From Clostridia bacterium (GTDB taxonomy: Bacteria; Bacillota; Clostridia; Oscillospirales; Acutalibacteraceae), in NCBI GenBank assembly GCA_017421045.1, contig JAFQMC010000027.1:1-33467 (forward strand): a stretch of DNA of 33,467 nt, written 5' to 3'. The first letter of the stretch is position 1; each line of letters opens with the position of its first letter. The notes under the pieces were generated by a model. It was not told the DNA's origin and did not search any database. It worked only from the letters and a program-made list of their open reading frames with translations. The translations under genes were made by a program, and so were the position numbers. This document shows positions 14,893 to 22,881 of this stretch, one piece after another.

Positions 14893-16575
14893 TTAATTAT
14901 CCGACACTGCTTCAAGCTCTGTGTATGCTATCTTGCCGAGCTTAGTCCTTGGAAGTGAAGAAACAAACACAAGTTCATCGGGTACCGCATACCTTGCGAT
15001 GTGTTTCCTGCAATAATGAAGGATCTCCTTTCGGGTAATTTCATCGGTGCTGTATTCTTCATTAAGCACAACGTATGCCTTTATCCTCTGCATTTTGTAG
15101 GAATCTCTGATTCCTGTAACACAGCTTTCTTTCACTCCGCAGTAATTGTTCAGCACGCTTTCTACCTGAGAGGGATACACGTTATATCCGTTGCTGATTA
15201 TGAGACGTTTGAGGCGTTGTTTATAGTATACGAATCCATCTGAATCCATATATCCCAGATCTCCTGAATGAAGCCATATTCGTTTATCTGTGTGAAGTTT
15301 TAACACCTTTTTGTTTTCTTCCTCATCATTAAGATATCCCATCATAACCGAAGGGCCCGAGATACAGATTTCTCCGACTTCGCCGCAAGCGATCTCGACG
15401 TCTGATCCTGCTTTGCAAATCTTGATAAAATTATCCGATACCGGAATCCCTACGCTACCATCCCGCCGTGTGTTGTAAGGCGTCAGACAACTTACAGCCA
15501 CACACTCTGTTGATCCGTATCCCTCGCGTATTCTCACCGATGCACGATGTTCTTGCAAAAAATCATCAAACTTCTGCCTGAGCTCCGCTGACAGAGCATC
15601 TCCGCCGGAGAACACTCCTCTGAGACAGCTGAGGTCTGTATTATTCAAATTTTTGCATCGCATCAAAGCCTCGAATAATGTCGGTACTCCCACAATGAAG
15701 TTTGGATGGTATTTTTTTATGAGACTTGCGTACTCCTTCGGGTTGAATCTTGGTATAAGGATACACGCAGCACCGCCCACAAGGGCTGTGTGCACACTCA
15801 CTCCCAACCCAAATCCGTGAAACATCGGCATTGCTGCCAAAATAGATGCACCTACTGTTTTACAGTTGCACATTTTTAAAGTCTGGATTGCCATTGCGTT
15901 AATATTAAAATCCGACAGCATAACACCTTTTGGCGCTCCCGTGGTGCCTCCCGAAAAGAGAATCACGGCAAGCTTATTTTTATCTCGTTTTACTACATCA
16001 GCGACACCTGCACTCTTCTTCAGCAAATCATTCCATAAAACAATACTTTTGTTTTTCGGCGACGCTGTTCTCTTTTTTGTAAAGGTATAAGTTATTCTTT
16101 TGATAAAATTCAGCTCATCCGCAGGTGAAGTTATGATTAGTGTTTTTTCTCCCGTGACCTTGAAAACCTCTTCAAAAACAGTAGCAAGCGAATCCAGTGC
16201 AATTACAAAATCGCACTGACTCTCATTGATATACATTGCAAACTCACCTGCCGCAGACAGCGGATGCAAAAAGCAGGACACTGCACCCATACGGTTTAAT
16301 GCATAAAGGCTGTAAACTGCTTGGGGAATATTGGGCAAACACACAGCAACCCTGTCTCCCGGCTTAATGCCAATTGATTCAAACGCAGACTGAAGATTAA
16401 TTATCCGTTGCGTCATCTCCCTAAAAGAAACGCATCCCGACTTATATATAATTGCTGTGGCATCCGGATATTTCTCAGCAGTGGAAAACACGGCTTCACA
16501 CAAAGAGCCCTCAGGGTAAGAAAGGGTACTGCGAATATCCTTATAGAATTTCTGCCAGGGTGCGTCAGGTGTCAT
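14893..16575 (-). CDS. AMP-forming acyl-CoA/acyl ligase
   Basis: This 560-residue ANL-superfamily enzyme activates a carboxylate with ATP to an acyl-AMP and transfers it to CoA or another thiol. Core motifs are intact: the phosphate loop LFSGGTTGAPKG (about 206-217), 'GYGSTECVAVS' (adenine/AMP side), 'WLHSGDLGYMDSDGFVYY', 'RLKRLIISNGYNVYP' at the domain hinge, and C-terminal 'RTKLGKIAY' with the catalytic Lys. The length and the Gly-Tyr-Gly-Ser-Thr-Glu motif resemble long-chain or aryl-acid ligases. The chain-length pocket cannot be read. The ATG at 16575 has AGAGG 7 bases upstream; a TTG two codons earlier is less likely. It is solitary, with no carrier protein or beta-oxidation gene nearby. 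A supply role for the lipid or acyl part of the envelope polymer is possible but unsupported. Confidence 0.87.
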   Translation of the reverse strand: MTPDAPWQKFYKDIRSTLSYPEGSLCEAVFSTAEKYPDATAIIYKSGCVSFREMTQRIINLQSAFESIGIKPGDRVAVCLPNIPQAVYSLYALNRMGAVSCFLHPLSAAGEFAMYINESQCDFVIALDSLATVFEEVFKVTGEKTLIITSPADELNFIKRITYTFTKKRTASPKNKSIVLWNDLLKKSAGVADVVKRDKNKLAVILFSGGTTGAPKGVMLSDFNINAMAIQTLKMCNCKTVGASILAAMPMFHGFGLGVSVHTALVGGAACILIPRFNPKEYASLIKKYHPNFIVGVPTLFEALMRCKNLNNTDLSCLRGVFSGGDALSAELRQKFDDFLQEHRASVRIREGYGSTECVAVSCLTPYNTRRDGSVGIPVSDNFIKICKAGSDVEIACGEVGEICISGPSVMMGYLNDEEENKKVLKLHTDKRIWLHSGDLGYMDSDGFVYYKQRLKRLIISNGYNVYPSQVESVLNNYCGVKESCVTGIRDSYKMQRIKAYVVLNEEYSTDEITRKEILHYCRKHIARYAVPDELVFVSSLPRTKLGKIAYTELEAVSDN

Positions 16576-16624
16576 AATCAAACCTCTTAATATTATTTCC
16601 TAAATAAACGATATTAAATTGCTT

Positions 16625-16654
16625 ATTATGCCGACTGTTTTCAGTCAGCGACAA
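16625..16654 (-). promoter_or_regulatory. Promoter of acyl ligase with dyad between -35 and -10
   Basis: On the minus strand TTGTCG (complement of 16649-16654) and CATAAT (complement of 16625-16630) are separated by 18 bp. The spacer is filled by an inverted repeat with 8-bp arms (16630-16637 and 16642-16649, one G-T mismatch in DNA terms) around TTTT. A dyad placed exactly between the two hexamers is the layout used by MerR-type activators and some repressors. No regulator gene is adjacent. Confidence 0.45.
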
Positions 16655-16684
16655 ACTTATTCATATACAGAAAGGTAGCACAAC

Positions 16685-16933
16685 ATGAAACATTCCCACG
16701 GGCATCAGGCCCCAACAATTAACTATGATGTGAAAGGCGATGAGGGTGCTTATCACATCCATGTTTATCTTAACGGACACTCAGACTCGGATAATCCTGA
16801 ACTCTGCAGTGTTATAGAAAACTTCTCTGAAAACTTCGAAACTGCAGACAGCTTTGCAAAACTAATTTCTTCATATGCGGCTCTTCCCATACATATACCG
16901 GAGCTTGCTGAAGATTTTTTGCTGAATTTTTAA
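16685..16933 (+). CDS. Small His-rich hypothetical protein
   Basis: This 82-residue acidic protein is not recognised. It begins MKHSHGHQAP, a cluster of three His within six residues, with further His in 'YHIHVYLNGHSDSD', giving a metal-binding look. The rest ('ELCSVIENFSENFETADSFAKLISSYAALPIHIPELAEDFLLNF') is a predicted helical, amphipathic segment. There is no signal peptide or membrane segment. AGAAAGG lies 8 bases before the ATG, making translation credible. It sits 64 bp upstream of a metal-binding lipoprotein gene on the same strand, so a role in cytoplasmic metal buffering or delivery is a reasonable guess, but only a guess. Confidence 0.6.
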   Translation: MKHSHGHQAPTINYDVKGDEGAYHIHVYLNGHSDSDNPELCSVIENFSENFETADSFAKLISSYAALPIHIPELAEDFLLNF

Positions 16934-16955
16934 ATCACGGTTTATTTTTAAAACA

Positions 16956-16971
16956 GTATGTGATATCATAC
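16956..16971. promoter_or_regulatory. Inverted repeat upstream of metal-binding lipoprotein gene
   Basis: GTATG and CATAC flank a TGATAT centre, 26 bp before the lipoprotein start and close to a weak -10-like TATAGC. It might be a metal-responsive operator. It does not match the Zur or AdcR consensus known to me, so identity is open. Confidence 0.3.
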
Positions 16972-16997
16972 ATATAGCAAAAATCAGGAGAAACAAA

Positions 16998-17924
16998 ATG
17001 AAAAGATTCATTTCCGTATTTTTAGTATTAATACTTATGCTCAGTCTGTGCGCCTGCACAACCTCGACAAATGGACAGGATAGCGACAAACTGAGGATAA
17101 TTGCAACAATTTTTCCTCAGTTTGACTTTGCACGTCAGATTGCAGGGGACTCAGCTCAGGTGAGCATGCTGGTTTCACCGGGTGCAGAAACCCACAGCTT
17201 CGAACCTACCACCTCTGATATTATTGACATCAGCAACTGTGATATATTCATCTATACAGGCGGTGAATCCGACAGTTGGATAGACGGAATACTGGAGAAT
17301 GTCAACAATCCAGATATGACTATTATCTCTCTTATGGATTGTATCGGTGCTGACAGCGCCAGCAACGCTCACAGCGATCACGCTCACGACCACGGCACCG
17401 CCGACGAACACGTGTGGACTTCACCACTGAACTGCATCACCATCTCCGAGCACATAACAGAAGTTATGTGCGAAAAAGACGAACAGAACGCAGATACATA
17501 CAGAGCAAATCTGAAAGCCTATACCGAGAGTCTATCGGGGCTTGACCGCAGTTTCAGAGAAGTGGTTGACTCAGCAAAACGAAATACTCTTGTATTCGGC
17601 GACCGCTTTCCCCTCAAATATTTTGCAGAGGAATACGACCTCGAATGTTACGCCGCATTCACCGGATGCTCAGACGATACCGAGGCAAGTGCCTCTACCA
17701 TCGCCTCACTTATAGACAAGGTCAAAGAGGATAACATCCCGGTCGTGCTGAAAATCGAGCTCAGCTCAGATGCCACAGCAAAAACCATCTGCAACGAAAC
17801 GGGAGCTGAGATGATGACCTACTACTCCTGTCATAACATATCGAAGGATGACTTCGACAGTGGTGCTACCTACCTGTCACTTATGGAAAAAAATGTAGAA
17901 GCACTGAAAATAGCACTGAACTAA
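16998..17924 (+). CDS. Zn/Mn-type ABC transporter solute-binding lipoprotein (ZnuA/TroA family)
   Basis: This 308-residue lipoprotein has a signal peptide ending in the lipobox LCAC (lipidated C20). The mature part follows the cluster A-I fold: 'LRIIATIFPQFDFARQIAG', H66 in AETHSFEP, H138 in DEHVWTSP, E254 in 'LKIELSSDA'. A His-rich loop (residues 125-132, HSDHAHDH) precedes the second ligand, as in zinc-specific ZnuA proteins. The position of the third His ligand reads GDRFPLKYF, with D202 instead of His, so coordination differs from classical ZnuA. Its job is to capture divalent metal outside the membrane for an ABC permease. No ATPase or permease gene lies in the window on either side: the next gene is on the other strand. 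CAGGAG sits 7-8 bases before the start. Confidence 0.88.
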   Translation: MKRFISVFLVLILMLSLCACTTSTNGQDSDKLRIIATIFPQFDFARQIAGDSAQVSMLVSPGAETHSFEPTTSDIIDISNCDIFIYTGGESDSWIDGILENVNNPDMTIISLMDCIGADSASNAHSDHAHDHGTADEHVWTSPLNCITISEHITEVMCEKDEQNADTYRANLKAYTESLSGLDRSFREVVDSAKRNTLVFGDRFPLKYFAEEYDLECYAAFTGCSDDTEASASTIASLIDKVKEDNIPVVLKIELSSDATAKTICNETGAEMMTYYSCHNISKDDFDSGATYLSLMEKNVEALKIALN

Positions 17925-17980
17925 AGAGATAACCTCCTGTTTGACAGACAATCTCGTAAATATTCTCACAAATAGAAAAG

Positions 17981-18014
17981 CTGCCGAGACAACTTTCGTT
18001 GTCTCGGCAGTTTT
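17981..18014. terminator. Strong bidirectional terminator
   Basis: A perfect 13-bp stem (17981-17993 with 17998-18010) has a TTTC loop on plus (GAAA on minus). TTTT follows on the plus strand and CTTTTCTATTT on the minus strand. It serves the lipoprotein gene and the convergent giant glycosidase gene. Confidence 0.85.
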
Positions 18015-18044
18015 ATTGCTTTGGTTTATTCAGTTTGTTATGAA

Positions 18045-21000
18045 TTACTGGATAGTGTCGGGGTTGAAGGTATAGCTTCCAACCTTCCACTTGCCGCCGG
18101 CACTTACCTGAGTATCAATATAGTAGCCTGTGCCGTCCTCAACGCCTGTGGTAATATCAACGGTCTGGTTGCTGTCGCCGTTCTGGCCGTTGTTGAAGAG
18201 GATGTTGGGAGTGGAGGGGTCAAGCTCAAAGCTGTAAACATCCTGGTTCATCTCGTTCTTACCAACATAGGTCATGGCAGTTCCGGGCCAGGCTGCGGAG
18301 TCACTGCCGCCCCAGTAGTAGATATTTACCTTGGACCAGTTGTTGTTGTTTGTGAAGTAAACAGTTTTCTTTTCAGGAGGCACAATCTCAGAGAAGTTTC
18401 CGTCTACCAGTGTAAACTGTATCATATGATAGGTTACGCCGTTCTTGGTGCCGCCGTGTGCCTGATCCATATTTCTGTCATACCAGTTAGCGTTGTCGTA
18501 TTTGATTGTGACCTCGTGTGTACCTGCGGTCAGCTCAAGTCTCAGGTGTGAGCTGAGCTGATGTCCGAAGTTAGCAATCGGGAACACCAGTGTGCCCACG
18601 TCCTCGCCGTCAACATAAACGGAACGGATGGCTGCAGAGAGTGCAGAGGTGGGATCGTCGTTATTGGTATCGGTGTGAATTGCAGAAAGCTGATATACAC
18701 CGTCAACAGGAACGGTCACGTTGATTGTAAGAGCCTTGGGACTGGAAACGTTGTCTGTATGGCTTCCTACGTTAACTGTTACGTTGGAACCTGCAGGGCT
18801 GTAGGTAACGGGCTTTGCAAGCTCGGACCAGAGGCCTGTGGTCTTATCAACTGCAACAACCGAGTAACATCCGTACTTGGTGCTGTCAATCTCATAGGAT
18901 TTTCCGGTTACATCAACATACTCACTGCCTGTCCATACCTTGTAGTCAACATTGGTGGTTGTGCCGCCACTCCAACTGAGAGTTGTACCTGAAAGTGTAA
19001 CGGATGTGGGAGCTGTGGGAGCCTTTGCTGTGTTTTCAGGCTTCAGGTTAACAGTGTCAACTGCACCGCTGTCGGTTACATTGATAACGATGTTGTACTC
19101 ACCCTGTGCGTCTGTGGGGAATACATAGTCGTTTGCAACCTTATCGCCGTTTACATAGATAGACTCAACTGTGTCGCCGTCGCCGTAGAGCTCAAGGCTC
19201 AGAACAGCGTCTCTGTACTTATAATTATCAATATAGAAAGGACCGTTCATCCAATCGGGGATGTAGGGGTCAAAGGTGATACCGTCTGTAGTATACTCCA
19301 TACCGAAGAGAACTCTGTAGTATCCGGACATTGTGCCTGCAATAGACCAGAGCTGCTGGGTGGAGTGGAGACCCTCACCTGTTTCGTAGTCGATAACCTC
19401 GTAGTTTGTGAGGCAAGATGCCGCACCGCGTACGCAGGAGTTCCAGATTTCCTCTGCAAGGAGGTTGTTCTCGTTCTCATTATTTGCAGCACCAATCATC
19501 AGAAGTGCTTCCCAGCCGGGCCATACGCCTGAATCGTGGTACTTGTAGTCGATATGTCTTGCAGCGTTCTTCTGGGGATATACGGTGTTAGCACCGAAGT
19601 TTACAAGTGTGTGGTTATCCATAATGGAGTTAACCTGCTCCTCTGTACCGATGTTGTACCATACTGCATAGCCGTCTGCAAGAACGTCCTGCTTGTAAGA
19701 GAGAGGTGAACCCATCCAGTCGGGATACTCCCAGGATGCGTATGTGCCGAGGTCCTCGTGCCAGAGTCTTGTGGAGATAGCCTCCTCAAGGTCTGCGGCA
19801 AGGTCTGCCCAAGCCTTGGACTCTGTCTCACCCTTGCCGAGGATTGTTGCTGCCTCGGAGAGGATCTTCATAACCTGGCAATAGATGATGTTTGTGCTTG
19901 TTGCCTTGCCCTCAGCGATAGTAACGATACCGTTCTCGTCGTCTTCGCCTGTCCAGTCGCCGTAGGTCTTGTCACGATGGTCAAGACCGCAGGTTTCCCC
20001 GCGGAAGAGTCCTGCTTCTGCGTCAAAGACAACCTCGTAGTCCTGCTCGATTGTGTTGGAAGCAACCTCGTAGAAATACTCCAGATTCTCTTCGTTGCCG
20101 TCTGCAAGGTAGGTTTCCCAGCATGCCAGCATCATAATGATTCTGTCAGTAGATACGGGATAGGAACCGCCTGTACCTGTATCCTCTTCAAAGGTAAGGT
20201 TGCCGTCCTTGCCTACTACCTTTGCCTCAGCACAGTTGGTAGAAATCTCGGGGAAGAGCCAGGAGAGAATGTACTGCATGGAGATAGCAGTGTCACGGGT
20301 CCATACCTTCTGCCAGTTGGTACCTGTGTAGAATACCTCGCCGAAGGTCTCGTCGTAGTTGATGCTCTTGAATATTTCCTCCATGGTCAGGTTGTATGCA
20401 GCCTCTGCCAGAGGAGTGTTGGGTGCATAGAACGCAGGTGCATCGGAGGTATCCTCTGTGAGATTCCACTCTCTGTCGGAGCCTGTCTCACTGGTGAGAA
20501 TCTTTGTGCCTGTGTTTGCAATAACTCTTGAATCGTTCTCGGTGAGACCATTTGCAAAGAGCTCGTAGTCCTGAACACCGCTCACATTTGTGGAGGCACC
20601 CTGATATGTGGTGTCACCCTCTGCGGTAATCATATTGATTGTAACTTCCTCAGAGAACTCGAAGAAGTAACCGAAGGAGATCATACCGTCAAGAGAGAAT
20701 GTGCATTTGTACTGTGTATCATTCTGATAGAGAGTACCCTTGAGAGTCTTTGTCTCGCCTGAAGCTGATGTGACTGTAACTGTCTCGGGAATCTCATCGG
20801 TGAAGCTTACAAAAGAAACCTTGTCAACAGAAGCTTCTCTCTCAAAACCGATACCGAACTCCTTGGCTGTGAGTTCATCACAAGGATAGTCAACAGCAAG
20901 CTGCCAGCCATCGGTTGTGCTTACGTAGCCTTCAAGTGCTATATCGGAAGTTTTGTCTGTTTCGTCTTTCTTGCCCAGAATCTCAAGGTTTGTAAAATCA

Positions 21001-22625
21001 GCAAATTCGTTCTCGATTCTGACCCAGGAAATATTGTGATCTCTGGTAAGCTTAACTTCCTTTGTCTCGTCTTCTGTAAAATTGGTAACAGTTGTTTTTG
21101 TGCCATCACTGAGCATAATATCAATGCTCTCGGTATCGCCAAAGGGAGTGATGTTGATCTGGTTAACAAGGAAATCGCTTTCAAATCTTACTCCGCGATA
21201 ACCCTCTCCGCTGAACCAGTATCCCATCTCCTCTACATTGGGGATATAGGTAAATGTGATTTTCTCAATGGTCACATCGTTGTTTGCATAAAGGAAAACT
21301 TCTGTCTCGCCGTCAATAACCAGATTGGCGGTAGGATGCTCGTCATCGAGACCCTGCATAAAGTCTGCCTCTGTGCCGATAGAAACATCGCTGATGTCTT
21401 CTGATGCAGCAGCTGCGCCCGATACGGTAAAGTACTCGCCGATAGCGTAGCCTGTATCCATCAGGGCAACGTGCTTCTGAATTGCGGTTGCGTCCTTGAC
21501 GTTAACGTTCTCGTTTGAGTCAACATCCGCACAGAGCTTTGCATCATCAGAGAGAGTGAGCAGTAATGCTGCGGATTTCTGGATTGTTGTGGCATCCTTG
21601 ACGTTTACCTTGTCGTCGCCGTCTGCATCGCCCAGGAGAAGCTTCTTCTCGGGCACGGTTGCACCCTCACCCAGAGAAACAACATATACGCCGTCCTGCT
21701 CAGGCTTTACGATAAGAGATGCCTGATCCCCTGCCTTTAAATTCAGAACACCGTCTTTTTCGGTAGCGGTATCGGTGATAGAATCATATCCCGAGAAATC
21801 AAGGGTAGTCTCGCCCTTTGAAATCGCATCAACATAATCGGTAACAGGCTCTACAACAATCTTGTCCACGTTGTATGTGCCCATTCTGTTCTCAATGCCG
21901 ATTCTGTTGTAGCCGGGCTGAAGAGTCTTTGTGATGACCATGGACTTGTACTTCTGCCATCCGCCAGTGGAAAGGAAGTAAGCGGAAAAAGAATCATCTC
22001 CGGACACAAAATTTAATAAACCATCATCGGTTTCAGATGCAACATCAATGGTGAATCTGTAAGCCTTTGCCTCTGTACCGGAAACGCTCACGCCGAAGTT
22101 GATGGAGTCGCCTTCGTTAAAATCACCTACATACTTGCCTGCAGATGCCTTGCTGTCGCTGAGGACACTCACTGCACCAATAGCATAGGTGTATTTTTCT
22201 GCCTCGATGGTAAGGGATTTATCACCGAGGGTAAAGTCTGCCTGCTCATCAAGGCGCACATAGGATTGTTTTTTTGTGTTCAAATCCAATGTGAATTTGA
22301 CAACTGCGTCGCTGTCAAGTGCAAGAACTGCATCTCCGCCGCCGTCAGCACCGATATTTACAGCATTCCACTGGGGAGTTGCTACTTTATAGTTGTAGGT
22401 GCCTGCGGGTATGTCCTTAACAAGTGTATAGATGTTTCCACCCTGATCGGTGAACCTGTACTCCTCAGAGGTTCCCCATGCGTTCATGGAACCGCGAAGG
22501 TAGATACCGTCATTCACACTGTTGGCAGATACAGATACTATGCCGAGAGCTGTGAAGGAGCTCACAACCATCAGCAATGCAAGTATCATACTCAGCAGAG
22601 CTTTGAGCCGTCTGTGTTTTTTCAT
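18045..22625 (-). CDS. Giant secreted six-hairpin glycosidase with internal dockerin and CBM26
   Basis: This is a 1526-residue exported multidomain protein. Order: signal peptide (1-35); X25-like starch module ('YLRGSMNAWGTSEEY', 41-125); CBM35/6-like beta-sandwich (130-262); type I dockerin (329-397; GDADGDDKVNVKDAT and ADVDSNENVNVKDAT repeats); two beta-sandwich modules (415-690); an (alpha/alpha)6 catalytic domain (about 735-1115) with VFYTGTNWQKVWTRDTA and HDSGVWPGWEALL, resembling bacterial glycogen-debranching/glucoamylase-like enzymes; Fn3-like module (1202-1275); another CBM35-like module (1283-1408); C-terminal CBM26 ('VYFTNNNNWSKVNIYYW', 1420-1517). The starch-binding modules argue for an alpha-glucan substrate; the bond specificity and CAZy family are not certain. 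The dockerin is internal rather than terminal. AGAAAGG precedes the ATG. The promoter carries a palindrome. Confidence 0.87.
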   Translation of the reverse strand: MKKHRRLKALLSMILALLMVVSSFTALGIVSVSANSVNDGIYLRGSMNAWGTSEEYRFTDQGGNIYTLVKDIPAGTYNYKVATPQWNAVNIGADGGGDAVLALDSDAVVKFTLDLNTKKQSYVRLDEQADFTLGDKSLTIEAEKYTYAIGAVSVLSDSKASAGKYVGDFNEGDSINFGVSVSGTEAKAYRFTIDVASETDDGLLNFVSGDDSFSAYFLSTGGWQKYKSMVITKTLQPGYNRIGIENRMGTYNVDKIVVEPVTDYVDAISKGETTLDFSGYDSITDTATEKDGVLNLKAGDQASLIVKPEQDGVYVVSLGEGATVPEKKLLLGDADGDDKVNVKDATTIQKSAALLLTLSDDAKLCADVDSNENVNVKDATAIQKHVALMDTGYAIGEYFTVSGAAAASEDISDVSIGTEADFMQGLDDEHPTANLVIDGETEVFLYANNDVTIEKITFTYIPNVEEMGYWFSGEGYRGVRFESDFLVNQINITPFGDTESIDIMLSDGTKTTVTNFTEDETKEVKLTRDHNISWVRIENEFADFTNLEILGKKDETDKTSDIALEGYVSTTDGWQLAVDYPCDELTAKEFGIGFEREASVDKVSFVSFTDEIPETVTVTSASGETKTLKGTLYQNDTQYKCTFSLDGMISFGYFFEFSEEVTINMITAEGDTTYQGASTNVSGVQDYELFANGLTENDSRVIANTGTKILTSETGSDREWNLTEDTSDAPAFYAPNTPLAEAAYNLTMEEIFKSINYDETFGEVFYTGTNWQKVWTRDTAISMQYILSWLFPEISTNCAEAKVVGKDGNLTFEEDTGTGGSYPVSTDRIIMMLACWETYLADGNEENLEYFYEVASNTIEQDYEVVFDAEAGLFRGETCGLDHRDKTYGDWTGEDDENGIVTIAEGKATSTNIIYCQVMKILSEAATILGKGETESKAWADLAADLEEAISTRLWHEDLGTYASWEYPDWMGSPLSYKQDVLADGYAVWYNIGTEEQVNSIMDNHTLVNFGANTVYPQKNAARHIDYKYHDSGVWPGWEALLMIGAANNENENNLLAEEIWNSCVRGAASCLTNYEVIDYETGEGLHSTQQLWSIAGTMSGYYRVLFGMEYTTDGITFDPYIPDWMNGPFYIDNYKYRDAVLSLELYGDGDTVESIYVNGDKVANDYVFPTDAQGEYNIVINVTDSGAVDTVNLKPENTAKAPTAPTSVTLSGTTLSWSGGTTTNVDYKVWTGSEYVDVTGKSYEIDSTKYGCYSVVAVDKTTGLWSELAKPVTYSPAGSNVTVNVGSHTDNVSSPKALTINVTVPVDGVYQLSAIHTDTNNDDPTSALSAAIRSVYVDGEDVGTLVFPIANFGHQLSSHLRLELTAGTHEVTIKYDNANWYDRNMDQAHGGTKNGVTYHMIQFTLVDGNFSEIVPPEKKTVYFTNNNNWSKVNIYYWGGSDSAAWPGTAMTYVGKNEMNQDVYSFELDPSTPNILFNNGQNGDSNQTVDITTGVEDGTGYYIDTQVSAGGKWKVGSYTFNPDTIQ

Positions 22626-22652
22626 AGTCTTTTGTCCTTTCTGTGTTGTCTG

Positions 22653-22674
22653 TGTACAATTTTGTACAATTATA
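22653..22674 (-). promoter_or_regulatory. -10 element and palindromic operator candidate of the glycosidase gene
   Basis: On the minus strand TATAAT (complement of 22669-22674) is followed immediately by TGTACAAAATTGTACA (complement of 22653-22668), with perfect 7-bp arms around AA. The palindrome covers the likely transcription start. No good -35 stands 17 bp upstream of that -10 (TATGTT). An alternative is TTGTAT, 17 bp, TAAAAT slightly further upstream. A repressor bound here would block initiation, as expected for substrate-controlled polysaccharide genes. Confidence 0.55.
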
Positions 22675-22814
22675 CAGCATTATTTTATCATAACATAATT
22701 ATTAATACAATAGATTTCCGTCAGATTTTACAAATAAATTCACAGCATTTTCTCAAATACATATATTTTGACAACAACCCCCTGCTTTTGCCAAAACCCA
22801 TACTGCATCTCACA

Positions 22815-22844
22815 CAAAAAACGCCGCCTCCGACGGAAGCGACG
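22815..22844 (-). terminator. Terminator after carD
   Basis: A 10-bp stem (22822-22831 with 22835-22844, two G-T pairs) has a 3-base loop and is followed on the minus strand by TTTTTTGTG. It lies 37 bp past the carD stop and upstream of the glycosidase promoter. Confidence 0.75.
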
Positions 22845-22881
22845 CATTTGCTTTTTATATTGAGCTCTGTGTGCAGAGCAA

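Noticed and set aside
16653-16684. A plus-strand promoter just before the His-rich small gene
   Set aside because: TATACA at 16664-16669 resembles a -10, but no -35 stands at 16-19 bp; left unannotated.
18021-20531. Long plus-strand open frames (for example 18021-18551 and 19758-20531) opposite the giant glycosidase
   Set aside because: The Cys/Val-rich products are typical of antisense frames of biased coding DNA; no ribosome binding sites; the minus-strand protein has clear domains throughout.
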